Below, piece by piece: positions 17,611-26,682 of a stretch of DNA of 64,000 nucleotides. Under the pieces are notes generated by a model that saw only the letters and a program-made list of their open reading frames with translations, was not told the origin of the DNA and did no database searches. The stretch spans positions 144,623-208,622 of the forward strand of contig JAABSA010000001.1 of NCBI GenBank assembly GCA_011390635.1. The letters run 5' to 3'. Numbering within the stretch: the first letter of the stretch is position 1; the number at the start of each line of letters is the position of its first letter. Both the position numbers and the translations under genes were made by a program. The stretch is from Desulfotignum sp. (lineage in GTDB: Bacteria; Desulfobacterota; Desulfobacteria; Desulfobacterales; Desulfobacteraceae).

Positions 17611-18649
17611 TTTTGGCAAGGCATTTCACATCACGACCTTTGGAGAATCCCATGGCCCTGCAGTGGGCGTTGTCATCCAGGGATGCCCGCCAGGGCTTTT
17701 CCTTGACGAGGACGTGCTTCAGAGAGCACTGAACAAAAGAAAGCCGGGGCAGGGCATTGCCTCCACCAGGCGAAAAGAACCGGATACACCCGTTATCCTG
17801 TCCGGTATTTTCCAGGGCAGGACCACCGGTACGCCCATTACCATTGTCATCCACAATACCGATGCCCATTCCAAATCTTATACTGATATTGCGAATCTGT
17901 TCCGGCCGGGTCACGGAGATTTTACGTATCACAAAAAATACGGAATCAGAGATTTCCGGGGCGGGGGCAGGGCATCAGCAAGGGAAACCGCTGCCCGGGT
18001 GGCAGCCGGGGCCGTTGCCCAGCTGGTTCTTGACCGGTACAAAATTCAGATCCACAGTTTTACACTGGCCCTGGGGGGAATCGCTGTACAAAATTTTGAT
18101 GCCAAGGCAGCAGCACAAAATGATCTGCAATGTCCGGATATGGCAGCGGCCCGCACCATGGAAGAACGGATTAAAACCATGAAGCATAAGGGGGATTCTT
18201 TAGGCGGAACGGTCCAGATCACAGCGCTTCAGGTTCCGGCCGGAATCGGAGAGCCGGTGTTTGACAAGCTGGATGCTGAGATTGCCAGGGCGATGATGGG
18301 CATCGGTGCGGTCAAGGCGGTGGAGATCGGTGCCGGTATCCAGGCGGCAACCATGACCGGGTTTGAAAACAATGACCAGATGGATGAAACCGGCTTTTTG
18401 TCCAACCACAGCGGTGGCATTCTGGCCGGTATATCTACCGGCGGGCCCATTGTTGTCCGGGTCCATGTCAAGCCGATTCCCTCCATCCAACTGGATCAGA
18501 AAACCCTGGATCAGCAAGGGCGGCCCGCCGTCATTTCCACAAGAGGACGGCATGATATCTGTGCCATCCCCAGAATCAACAAGGTCTGTGAATCCATGCT
18601 GGCACTGGTAATCACAGACCATCTGCTGCGGCAGAAAATGGTGGCATAG
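17597..18649 (+). CDS. aroC: Chorismate synthase
   Basis: AroC converts EPSP to chorismate with reduced FMN as cofactor. All three family signatures are visible in the 350-residue protein: GESHGPAVGVVIQGCPPG, FRPGHGDFTYHKKYG with RDFRGGGRASARETAARVA, and RHDICAIPR. ATG 17597 has AGGAG 9 bases upstream; the GTG two codons earlier is too close to it. The gene overlaps the end of aroK by 14 bases and completes the shikimate cluster. Confidence 0.97.
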   Translation: MSGSSFGKAFHITTFGESHGPAVGVVIQGCPPGLFLDEDVLQRALNKRKPGQGIASTRRKEPDTPVILSGIFQGRTTGTPITIVIHNTDAHSKSYTDIANLFRPGHGDFTYHKKYGIRDFRGGGRASARETAARVAAGAVAQLVLDRYKIQIHSFTLALGGIAVQNFDAKAAAQNDLQCPDMAAARTMEERIKTMKHKGDSLGGTVQITALQVPAGIGEPVFDKLDAEIARAMMGIGAVKAVEIGAGIQAATMTGFENNDQMDETGFLSNHSGGILAGISTGGPIVVRVHVKPIPSIQLDQKTLDQQGRPAVISTRGRHDICAIPRINKVCESMLALVITDHLLRQKMVA

Positions 18650-18659
18650 CAGATATATG

Positions 18660-18974
18660 TTATTTTTGGATGATGTCGGACTCCAGTTTGTCAGCAATGT
18701 CCAATGCGGAATTCAATGCATCATTAATGGCAAATAATTGAATTTTAAGTGTTTTCAATGATGCAGGTGTAGCAGATATCTTTTCATCCGATTGGAGCAG
18801 CCGGGCCAGTTCTCCTGATTTTTTGGCAAATTCCGTCAATTTTTCACTGAAATTAACAATTTCACCTGCCCATTTGTTGCGCTCTTGTTTGGTCAATTCT
18901 ATGTTGGCATCATCGGTGCCGTTTATCAAGCGGTCAATCTGATAGTCTTCGGGATTTGCAATGATTTCATACAT
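18660..18974 (-). CDS. Small hypothetical helical protein (104 aa)
   Basis: I do not recognise this gene. It is a 104-residue, mostly helical, charged soluble protein with no signal peptide or membrane segment. Heptad-like stretches around IVNFSEKLTEFAKKSGELAR and DALNSALDIADKLESD suggest a helical bundle or coiled coil. The start at 18974 is well supported by AAAGGAG 9 bases upstream. It lies between aroC (convergent, 10-base gap) and the TolC-like gene (same strand, upstream), and could be cotranscribed with the latter. No function is proposed. Confidence 0.7.
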   Translation of the reverse strand: MYEIIANPEDYQIDRLINGTDDANIELTKQERNKWAGEIVNFSEKLTEFAKKSGELARLLQSDEKISATPASLKTLKIQLFAINDALNSALDIADKLESDIIQK

Positions 18975-19040
18975 AATCCTACTCCTTTGCAACAGGTTTG
19001 GTGTTTATATTTTTATTAAAAGAGCAAAAACGCTTCAGGC

Positions 19041-20354
19041 TTATTCCAGCAGATAAGCCAGTAATTCTCCCCGGGTGTGCAATATTTTACAAATTGTTTG
19101 CAGCAGGGCATACCGGGCATTGGATATGCTGCGTTCAGCCCGCACCAGCAATGTATTGGCATCCATCATATCAATGATATCAGCCATGCCGTATCGGTAC
19201 TGCATCTCGACTGCCTTATGGTTTTCCTGTGCAGACGTGAGCTCATCTGCAAGATTTATCAACACTTTGCTGGCGGTTTCATATTCAGAAAAAGCCACTT
19301 TGGATTCCAGGATAATTTCTTTCTGGCTTTGTGAAAGGGCCTGCTCTGCCTGCCGTTTTCTGGCCACAGCCTGTTGGATCTGTGCTTTACGCAACCCTCC
19401 GTCATACAACGTAAAGACCAGTTCCGCCTGGACATAGGCATCTTCTGAATCGGTTTCAGCAATCCCCCCCAGGCCACCGGGCAGACTGCTGGAGCCGTAT
19501 GATATATCCGATTCCCTGTATCCTGTTTCCAGGTTCAGTTTCGGCCAGTAATCACCTTTTTCATAAGAAATAGTCTGATCTGCGATTTCCAGGTTCTTTT
19601 CCGCTGCTTTTATTTCCCACCGGTTTTCCAAAGCAGTTCCCTGGATTTCTGCAAGGGTCGGGTTGAACCCGTCCAGGGGCGTGATATCTTCATCAGAAAC
19701 GACAAAATTATCACCAATGCCTGTCAGTTCTACAATGCGGGCCTTGTTCCGGGTCAAGGTGTCCAGAGCCATCACCCGGTCGCTCATGGCTCTGGACAAT
19801 TCAGCCTCCGCCCGGAACAGATCGGTCCTGGTGACACTGCCCACCCGCAGTTTTTCTTTAACCGCATTTCTATGGGCTTCAAGGCGCTGGACATCCGCAT
19901 GGGCAATTTCCAGAAGCCGTTTGGCACTCAGGGTTTCAAAATAGGACAGTGCCACCTGGAGAAGGTAATCAGAACGGATGCTTTCCAGAGAGAACCGGCT
20001 TTTGTCCATGCCTTTTTTGGTCACTTCATAGGCAATGAGTTCCTTGCCGTTGATGGTGAAAGACTGGGTGAGTCTCACACCCACCGTCGTGGTGTCCGGT
20101 GATGTGAAACTTGTATCTTTGTAGTTGGTGTGGCTGCCATAGGCTGTTGCCCGCGGGGTCAGAACCGATAAAGCACGGTTTTTTTCCTGTTCGGCAATAA
20201 AAACATCATCTTCGGCAATCCGTATGGTCTGGGCATTTTCATTGGCTGTCCGGGATAATTCCTGCAGGGAATAGCGGACACTGTCCCCGGCAGACACTGC
20301 CGGACACCAGGCAGCTGCCAGGCAAAAAAACAGAATCAAACAACATCTTTGCAT
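19041..20354 (-). CDS. TolC-family outer-membrane efflux protein
   Basis: TolC-type proteins form trimeric outer-membrane channels with long periplasmic helical barrels, serving RND, ABC or type I export pumps. This 437-residue protein starts with a signal peptide (MQRCCLILFF..., cleaved near AVSA-GD) and has two outer-membrane efflux protein repeats with long helical, Glu/Ala/Arg-rich segments and the repeated pattern ALSYFETLSAKRLLEIA / FSEYETASKVLINLA. ATG 20354 is chosen because AGAGG lies upstream and the signal peptide begins there. No inner-membrane pump or adaptor gene adjoins it, so its partners are unknown. Confidence 0.88.
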   Translation of the reverse strand: MQRCCLILFFCLAAAWCPAVSAGDSVRYSLQELSRTANENAQTIRIAEDDVFIAEQEKNRALSVLTPRATAYGSHTNYKDTSFTSPDTTTVGVRLTQSFTINGKELIAYEVTKKGMDKSRFSLESIRSDYLLQVALSYFETLSAKRLLEIAHADVQRLEAHRNAVKEKLRVGSVTRTDLFRAEAELSRAMSDRVMALDTLTRNKARIVELTGIGDNFVVSDEDITPLDGFNPTLAEIQGTALENRWEIKAAEKNLEIADQTISYEKGDYWPKLNLETGYRESDISYGSSSLPGGLGGIAETDSEDAYVQAELVFTLYDGGLRKAQIQQAVARKRQAEQALSQSQKEIILESKVAFSEYETASKVLINLADELTSAQENHKAVEMQYRYGMADIIDMMDANTLLVRAERSISNARYALLQTICKILHTRGELLAYLLE

Positions 20355-20407
20355 AAAGAACCTCTTTGCACGAATAAACCAGTACATCCAAAATGTATTT
20401 TTACCCA

Positions 20408-20436
20408 ACAATATTATGATCGCCTGCATACGTCAA
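20408..20436 (-). promoter_or_regulatory. Weak candidate promoter for the TolC-family gene
   Basis: Read on the minus strand, TTGACG (20436-20431) and TATTGT (20413-20408) are 17 bases apart, about 55 bases before the start codon. The -10 match is poor. Confidence 0.3.
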
Positions 20437-20523
20437 GCCTCAATGCCGGTATGAAAAAAATGTAACTATTTTATTGAAAAAACTTGCACATTCATACTTT
20501 GAAAAAATACCGTGTCAGTTTTC

Positions 20524-20552
20524 TGGAAAAAAAAACAGTTCCATGGTATAAA
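20524..20552 (+). promoter_or_regulatory. Weak candidate promoter for purC
   Basis: TGGAAA (20524-20529) and TATAAA (20547-20552) are 17 bases apart, about 50 bases before the purC start codon. The -35 match is poor. No purine riboswitch fold was recognised in this leader. Confidence 0.3.
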
Positions 20553-20602
20553 TGCCACTCGTAATTGTAACCCGTGATGATAAAAAAACAAGGAGATACA
20601 AC

Positions 20603-21490
20603 ATGAATGCCATTCCCCAAACCCGGTTTAAGGACCTGCCGTTGAAACGCCAGGGCAAGGTCAGAGATATTTTTGACTTTGAAGACACGCTGCTTTTGGT
20701 TACCACGGACCGGTTGTCCGCCTTTGATGTAGTGCTGCCGGATCCTATTCCGGACAAGGGCAAAGTGCTGAACCAGATCAGTGTTTTCTGGTTTGAAAAG
20801 ATGGCGGACATTGTGGGCAACCATCTTGTGACAACTGATGTGGATGCTTACCCTGAAGTATGCCGGCCCCACAGGGATGCCCTGGCAAAACGCAGTATGC
20901 TGGTCAAAAAAGCGGATCCTCTGCCCGTGGAATGCATTGTGAGAGGGTATATTTCAGGATCCGGGTGGAAATCCTATCAAAAAGACGGCCAGGTGTGCGG
21001 CATCCAGCTGCCCCGGGGCCTCAAAGAATCGGATAAACTGGATGCGCCTTTGTACACCCCGTCTACCAAGGCCGAAGTGGGGGACCATGACATCAATATT
21101 TCCTTTGAACATACCGTTGACATTCTGGGCAGAGAAACCGCTGAAAAAATCCGGAACCTGAGCCTGGAAATATATAATAAAGGCGCTGCCCTGGCCCTGG
21201 AAAAAGGGATCATCATTGCCGACACAAAGTTTGAATTTGGTGTGCTGGATGGTGAAATCATTCTTATTGATGAGGTACTCACACCGGATTCCTCAAGGTT
21301 CTGGCCCCTGGACGACTATGCACCCGGGCGGGGACAGAAAAGTTTTGACAAGCAGGCCGTCCGGGACTGGCTGGTGAACTCCGGGTGGGGCAAAACCCCG
21401 CCGGCCCCTGAACTGCCCCAAGAGGTCATTGACAATACGGCCCGCACCTACAAGGAAATCTTTACAAGACTCACCGGTGAATCCCTATAG
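20603..21490 (+). CDS. purC: Phosphoribosylaminoimidazole-succinocarboxamide synthase
   Basis: PurC joins CAIR and aspartate with ATP to make SAICAR in purine synthesis. The 295-residue protein is the longer, SAICAR-synthetase-only form. It has the conserved GKVRDIF and TDRLSAFDVVLPDPIPDKG near the N-terminus, VRGYISGSGW in the centre, GIIIADTKFEFG, and DEVLTPDSSRFWP near the C-terminus. ATG 20603 has AAGGAGAT just upstream. It stands alone: the neighbours on both sides are on the other strand. Confidence 0.96.
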   Translation: MNAIPQTRFKDLPLKRQGKVRDIFDFEDTLLLVTTDRLSAFDVVLPDPIPDKGKVLNQISVFWFEKMADIVGNHLVTTDVDAYPEVCRPHRDALAKRSMLVKKADPLPVECIVRGYISGSGWKSYQKDGQVCGIQLPRGLKESDKLDAPLYTPSTKAEVGDHDINISFEHTVDILGRETAEKIRNLSLEIYNKGAALALEKGIIIADTKFEFGVLDGEIILIDEVLTPDSSRFWPLDDYAPGRGQKSFDKQAVRDWLVNSGWGKTPPAPELPQEVIDNTARTYKEIFTRLTGESL

Positions 21491-21658
21491 CGGATTTTTA
21501 CACATTTTCTTTGGCAGACATATCCGTCTGGAAGACAAAAAAAGCGACCCTGGGCCATCTTCTGGTTCAGGCCGAAGTATCTTCCTTCCGGCTGATCCGG
21601 GACCTGCTTTGAACTATATCAGCTGACAAGGATATGAGAAGGGTGTTTGAAAATATGC

Positions 21659-21691
21659 AGGGGGAGGCACTTGTGTCAGGTGCCTCCCCCT
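21659..21691. terminator. Strong hairpin between convergent purC and the EF-G paralogue
   Basis: A perfect 12-bp stem (AGGGGGAGGCAC at 21659-21670 with its complement at 21680-21691) closes a 9-base loop. It lies in the 292-base gap between convergent genes and would block transcription from either side. No T-run follows on either strand, so a classical Rho-independent terminator is not certain. The rest of the gap holds no gene I can support. Confidence 0.6.
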
Positions 21692-21782
21692 GGTCTGTCT
21701 ACATGCATACCCCGGAACTCAGGGGCGTATCAATTTACTGCAGCGCAGCAGTATTGCATCAACGCAGCAGCGCATTGTTGTT

Positions 21783-23855
21783 CTAATTGTTCTCTTTTTC
21801 CGCATTGGCCTGGTCGATGATTTTCTGGGAAAGATCCGGCGGCACCTCGTCATACTGGGCAAACTCCATGGTGAATGTGCCCCTGCCACCGGTCATGGAG
21901 CTTAGATCCGGAGCATAGCGAAGCATTTCCGACATGGGCACCAGGGCATTGATGATCTGTTTGTCATCCTCGGAATCCATGCCCAGAACCCTGCCGCGTC
22001 TGGAGTTGAGATCCCCCATGATATCCCCGGTGTTGGCATCCGGCACCTTCACTGACACCTTCATAATAGGTTCGAGAAGCACGGGCCTGGCATCCTTGGC
22101 TGCTGCCTTGAATGCAATGGAACCGGCGGTCTTGAAAGCCATTTCAGAAGAGTCAACGGAATGGTAGGACCCGAAATCCAGGGTCGTTCTGAAATCCACA
22201 CAGGGGAAACCTGCCAGAATACCATACCGGGAGCTTTCCCGGATCCCGGCTTCAACCGCCGGGATATAGTTTTTGGGAATCACGCCTCCAACAATCTTGT
22301 CCACAAATTCAAATCCTTTCCCTCTGGGCAGCGGTTCCAGAACAATCCAGCAATCCCCGAACTGGCCGTGGCCCCCGGATTGTTTTTTGTGCTTTCCCTG
22401 GACCCGGATTTTTTTCTTAAAGGTTTCTCTGTATGCCACCTTGGGCGTATTGATATCCATGGCTACATTGAATTTGCGCTGGATCTTGTCTGCGGTGACC
22501 TCGATATGCACCAGGCCACGACCGGACAGGATGGTCTGTCTGGTTTCTTCTTCGCGTTTGAGCGCAAGGCCTGTATCTTCCTGCAAAATTTTGCGTAATG
22601 CCTCATGGATCTTGTCCTCATCATTTTTGGACCTGGGCGAGATGGCAAAAGAAATAACCGGGGGCATGGGAGCAGGGGCTGGAATCTGAATTTCTCTGCC
22701 CCCTGTGAGGGTATCACCGGTTAAAGTGGATTTGAGTTTGGCCACTGCCACTATGGCACCAGGCCCTGCAGCGGTGATGGTTTTTTGTTCTTTTCCTGCG
22801 ATCTCAAGCAATTGGGAATATCTTTCCCTGGTATCTTTGGTGACATTAAGAAAATTGCCCTCTTTTCCAAGAGACCCTGCAATAACCCGGAACAAAGACA
22901 ATCGGCCGGCATAGGGATCCACAATGGTGCTGAATACAAAGCCGCAGAACTCGGCATCCGGATCAGGAGACACCACCACATCCTCTCCATTGCTGTCTTT
23001 TGCGATCCAGTCCCCACGGTCCAGAGGAGAGGGCATATAGGTATTGATAAAATCAAGCACCATATCAATACCGATCATTTTGGTGGCAGATGCGCAGATG
23101 GCCGGATAAAACTGTGCCTCTGAAATGCCTTTACGAAAAGTTGTTTTGATTTCTTCTTCAGACAGCTCCTCGCCTTCCAGGTATTTTTCAAGCAGGTCAT
23201 CATTGAGTTCTGCAATATTTTCAATGAATTCTTCTTTTGCCAGGGCCATTTCATCGGCCATGTCACCTGGGATATCCACCTGGGTGGCTTTGCCCTCGCT
23301 ATTATATTCAAATGCCTTGTTGGTGACTATGTTTACAATTCCTTTGAATTCCGCTTCATTGCCGATGGGATAACATATGGGGATGATTTTCTTTTTAAGA
23401 GAAATATTGCAGGCATCCACGCAGGTGGAGAAATTGGATCTTTCCCTGTCCAGTTTGTTGACAATGACAAATCCGGGCAGGTTATATTCCAAAGCAGATG
23501 CAGCGGCCTCTTCGGTCATGGCGGAAGGCCCGCCCACCCCATCTACGACAAATGCCATGCCGTCTGCAACCGGAAAACAGGTTTTTGCAGCTGAGAAGAA
23601 GTTCTGATCACCAGGCGTATCCATCAATGTAATGGTATGCTTACTATGGGTGTATTTAATAAATGAGGTGTTGATACTCTGCTGTTTTTTGATTTCTTCG
23701 GGCTGAAAATCCATCACAGTATTGCCTTCTTCAACCTTTCCCAGACGGTTGGTCACCCCCACCTTAAAAAGCATAGCTTCAGCAAGAGTTGTCTTGCCCG
23801 CACCTCCATGGCCTGCAAATGCCACATTTCTCATGGTTTTGATGTCTTCGCTCAT
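21783..23855 (-). CDS. Elongation factor G paralogue (EF-G II type) with altered switch II
   Basis: The 690-residue protein has the five-domain EF-G layout: a GTPase domain with P-loop GHGGAGKTT (15-23) and NKLD, then domains II to V with VAYRETFKKK and HGQFGDCWI in domain IV. Two features separate it from canonical EF-G: the P-loop lacks AHIDAGKTT, and the switch II motif reads DTPGDQNF (79-86) instead of DTPGHVDF, so the GTPase-activating histidine is Asp83. A canonical EF-G is at 59892. The start is ATG 23855 with AGGAGCAG upstream. It is the last gene of the xseA-to-tlyA group, after an 89-base gap. Its role (recycling, stress translation or other) cannot be read from sequence. Confidence 0.9.
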   Translation of the reverse strand: MSEDIKTMRNVAFAGHGGAGKTTLAEAMLFKVGVTNRLGKVEEGNTVMDFQPEEIKKQQSINTSFIKYTHSKHTITLMDTPGDQNFFSAAKTCFPVADGMAFVVDGVGGPSAMTEEAAASALEYNLPGFVIVNKLDRERSNFSTCVDACNISLKKKIIPICYPIGNEAEFKGIVNIVTNKAFEYNSEGKATQVDIPGDMADEMALAKEEFIENIAELNDDLLEKYLEGEELSEEEIKTTFRKGISEAQFYPAICASATKMIGIDMVLDFINTYMPSPLDRGDWIAKDSNGEDVVVSPDPDAEFCGFVFSTIVDPYAGRLSLFRVIAGSLGKEGNFLNVTKDTRERYSQLLEIAGKEQKTITAAGPGAIVAVAKLKSTLTGDTLTGGREIQIPAPAPMPPVISFAISPRSKNDEDKIHEALRKILQEDTGLALKREEETRQTILSGRGLVHIEVTADKIQRKFNVAMDINTPKVAYRETFKKKIRVQGKHKKQSGGHGQFGDCWIVLEPLPRGKGFEFVDKIVGGVIPKNYIPAVEAGIRESSRYGILAGFPCVDFRTTLDFGSYHSVDSSEMAFKTAGSIAFKAAAKDARPVLLEPIMKVSVKVPDANTGDIMGDLNSRRGRVLGMDSEDDKQIINALVPMSEMLRYAPDLSSMTGGRGTFTMEFAQYDEVPPDLSQKIIDQANAEKENN

Positions 23856-23944
23856 TACTGCTCCTTTAAACAATTAATAAAAACGTCCTGTTTAAATAAT
23901 AAACGTGTAATAATAAAAATTGCATAAAATTCATAGTGTTTTTT

Positions 23945-24709
23945 TTAATGGCCATTGAAAATAAGGGAAATCAGATATTCTGTATTTCCCTTTGGACCCA
24001 GAACAGGGGAGGGGAGCACACCTTCCACGTCATAGCCGCTGTCTGTGAAAAACTGTGAAATGTCTGTTACCACTTTTTGTCTTATATCAGGGTCCCTTAC
24101 CACACCGCCCTTGCCGATATATTGCTTTCCCGCCTCAAACTGGGGTTTGATCAGAGCGATCACCCGGGATCCGTTTCCCATGAATTTTTGCGCCGCAGGT
24201 ATCACTGTTTTCAAGGAGATAAAAGAGGTGTCAGCCACCACCAGGTCCATTGTCCGGCCGATGGCTTCCCAGGGCATGTAACGGATATTGGTGCGTTCTA
24301 TAACCACAACCCGCAAATCATTGCGCAATGACCAGGCCAGCTGCCCGTATCCCACATCCACGGCATAGACTTTTTTGGCCCCGAATTGGAGCAGACAATC
24401 TGTGAACCCGCCGGTGGAGGCCCCGATGTCAAGGCAGATTTTATCTTGGGCACTGACGGCAAAGGCTGTCAATGCCTTTTCAAGCTTGAGTCCCCCCCGG
24501 CTCACATAGGGGTGATCCGCCTCTTTGACAATGATTGATGCATCTGCAGCTATCCGGGTTCCGGGTTTGTCACAAGGCGTGTCATCCACCCGAACCTTGC
24601 CTGCCATGATCATGGCCCGGGCACGGTTTCGGGAACGAATCAACCCTTTATCCACCAGCAGCTGGTCCAGCCGGCATCGGGATCCAAAAAGGTGTCTATC
24701 CCCGGCCAT
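23945..24709 (-). CDS. tlyA: TlyA-family rRNA 2'-O-methyltransferase (S4 plus FtsJ domains)
   Basis: TlyA-type enzymes methylate the 2'-hydroxyl of cytidines in 16S and 23S rRNA. The 254-residue protein has an N-terminal S4 RNA-binding domain (about 8-65: RLDQLLVDKGLIRSRNRARA) and an FtsJ-like Rossmann domain with the SAM motif CLDIGASTGGFTDCLL, followed by VYAVDVGYGQLAW and a catalytic-region KPQFEAG. ATG 24709 lies within the 3' end of dxs (14-base overlap) and has AGGGA upstream. The dxs-tlyA pairing is common. Hemolysin names for this family are historical. Confidence 0.93.
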   Translation of the reverse strand: MAGDRHLFGSRCRLDQLLVDKGLIRSRNRARAMIMAGKVRVDDTPCDKPGTRIAADASIIVKEADHPYVSRGGLKLEKALTAFAVSAQDKICLDIGASTGGFTDCLLQFGAKKVYAVDVGYGQLAWSLRNDLRVVVIERTNIRYMPWEAIGRTMDLVVADTSFISLKTVIPAAQKFMGNGSRVIALIKPQFEAGKQYIGKGGVVRDPDIRQKVVTDISQFFTDSGYDVEGVLPSPVLGPKGNTEYLISLIFNGH

Positions 24710-26681
24710 GCAGTTCCCTGGCGGCCTTTGCCACTGCATCTGCATCAATGCCGTATGCTTTTCGCAACACTTTCTGGGGGCCATGTTCCACAAAGCGATC
24801 GTCAATGCCGATACGTTTGACAGACAGATCGGTTACCCCCTTGTCCATGAACAACTCAAGCACAGCTGATCCAAATCCCCCTGCCAGAACATGCTCTTCC
24901 ACGGTAATGATTTTTTTCAGCACCCTGGCTTTTGCCAGCAGAAGTGTTTCATCCAGAGGCTTGACAAACCGTGCATTGATGACCGTTGCGGCTATTCCTT
25001 CAGATGCCAGGATATCACAGGCTTTCAAAGCCTCCACCACGCCTCTGCCGATGGCAATGATCAGCAGGTCATCACCATCACACAATACCTTGGCTTTCCC
25101 GATTTCCAGGGGCAGGGCAGGGTCAGTCACCGGCGCGCCCGAAGCCTTGCCCCTGGGATAGCGCAGGGCAATGGGACCGTCATGCCCTACAGCGGTTGTC
25201 AGCATACGGGCCAGTTCATTTTCATCCATGGGGGCCATCACCGTCATATTGGGCATGGATCTTAGATAGGCAAAATCAAACAGGCCGTGGTGGGTGGGGC
25301 CGTCTTCTCCCACAATACCGCCACGGTCCAGGGCAAAGACCACAGGATGACCATCAATGCAGACATCATGGAGAATCTGGTCATAGGCCCGCTGGAGAAA
25401 TGTCGAATAAATGGTCACCACCGGCCGGATGCCTTTGGTGGCAAGGCCGGCAGAAAAGGTCACTGCATGTTGTTCAGCAATACCCACATCAAAAAACCGA
25501 TCCGGAAATTGTTGGGAAAATTCCATGAGACCCGTGCCTTCAGGCATGGCAGCGGTCACTGCCACCAGGTTGGGATGGGATTTGCCCAGTTTGACCATCT
25601 GATTCCCGAACACCTCGGTATAGGAGGGTATTGCCTGGGGGGATGCATTGGTTTTGCCGGTATCCACGGCAAATGACCCTACGCCGTGAAAATACACCGG
25701 GTTTTTTTCAGCCGGCTCATACCCTTTGCCCTTTACCGTGGTGACATGGAGCAGTACCGGCGAATCGGTGTTTTTGATATTGTCCAGAATATCAATGAGG
25801 TGGTCCAGATTATGGCCATTGATGGGACCGAAATAATCAAAATCAAAGGCCTCAAAAAGCATGCCGGGAGTGACAAAGGTTTTAAAGGATTCTTCGGATC
25901 GCTTGGCAATCTGGTACATGTCTTCCCCGATTTTGGGCAAAGATTTTAAAAATGCTCCGAACTGATTGCGCATGGTCTGGAGATATTTGGCGGAAAAGGT
26001 CCGGCTCAGGTAGGATGACAATGCCCCCACATTCCGGGAAATGGACATGTCGTTGTCATTGAGGATCACAATAAGCTTGCGTTTTAAATCCCCGGCCTGA
26101 TTCAGGCCTTCATAGGCCAGCCCCGCAGTCATGGACCCATCCCCGATAACCGAAATCACATGGGAGTCATCCTGGTTCAGGTATTTGGCACAGCATACAC
26201 CCAGCCCAGCAGAAATAGAGGTGGATGAATGCCCCACCGTAAAACCGTCACAAAGGTTTTCTTTAATTTTCGAAAACCCGGATATACCTTTGTACTGGCG
26301 CAGGGTATCAAACTGCTGGTTTCTGCCGGTGATAAGCTTATGGGCATAGGACTGGTGACCCACATCCCAGATCAGGGTGTCTGTGGGCAGATCAAATACA
26401 TAGTGGATGGCCAGGGTCAGTTCCACAGCCCCCAAACTGGAGGCCAGATGGCCGCCGTTTTTAGAGACCACCTGGATAATGCGTTCCCGAATCTGCTTGG
26501 CCAGATCCGGCAGATGGTGGCGGGAAAGGTGCTTGAAATCGGCGGGTGTTTTGATATCTCTCAGCAGTGCCACTGTTTTATTGACCTTTTTATAATCTGC
26601 AATACCATCATTGATAGTATTTACATTATCATGATTAATATCATCAATTGTTCTGTGAAGCATATCAGTTCTGTGCAGCAT
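24696..26681 (-). CDS. dxs: 1-deoxy-D-xylulose-5-phosphate synthase
   Basis: Dxs condenses pyruvate and glyceraldehyde 3-phosphate using thiamine diphosphate, the entry step of the MEP isoprenoid pathway. The 661-residue protein has the catalytic histidine region WDVGHQSYAHK, the TPP motif GDGSMTAG followed by the conserved NDNDMSIS, the pyrimidine-domain segment EQHAVTFSAGLA, and RGGIVGEDGPTHHG. The first codons look like a small tandem duplication (MLHRTDMLHRT), so the true start could be ATG 26681 or 26663. It follows ispA with a one-base gap, so precursor and prenyl-chain synthesis are coupled. Confidence 0.96.
   Translation of the reverse strand: MLHRTDMLHRTIDDINHDNVNTINDGIADYKKVNKTVALLRDIKTPADFKHLSRHHLPDLAKQIRERIIQVVSKNGGHLASSLGAVELTLAIHYVFDLPTDTLIWDVGHQSYAHKLITGRNQQFDTLRQYKGISGFSKIKENLCDGFTVGHSSTSISAGLGVCCAKYLNQDDSHVISVIGDGSMTAGLAYEGLNQAGDLKRKLIVILNDNDMSISRNVGALSSYLSRTFSAKYLQTMRNQFGAFLKSLPKIGEDMYQIAKRSEESFKTFVTPGMLFEAFDFDYFGPINGHNLDHLIDILDNIKNTDSPVLLHVTTVKGKGYEPAEKNPVYFHGVGSFAVDTGKTNASPQAIPSYTEVFGNQMVKLGKSHPNLVAVTAAMPEGTGLMEFSQQFPDRFFDVGIAEQHAVTFSAGLATKGIRPVVTIYSTFLQRAYDQILHDVCIDGHPVVFALDRGGIVGEDGPTHHGLFDFAYLRSMPNMTVMAPMDENELARMLTTAVGHDGPIALRYPRGKASGAPVTDPALPLEIGKAKVLCDGDDLLIIAIGRGVVEALKACDILASEGIAATVINARFVKPLDETLLLAKARVLKKIITVEEHVLAGGFGSAVLELFMDKGVTDLSVKRIGIDDRFVEHGPQKVLRKAYGIDADAVAKAARELHGRG
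26646..26681 (-). repeat. Imperfect 18-bp tandem duplication at the dxs start
   Basis: Two adjacent 18-base units on the minus strand (26681-26664 and 26663-26646) match at 14 of 18 positions and both begin with ATG, encoding MLHRTD and MLHRTI. Confidence 0.65.
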
Positions 26682-26682
26682 G

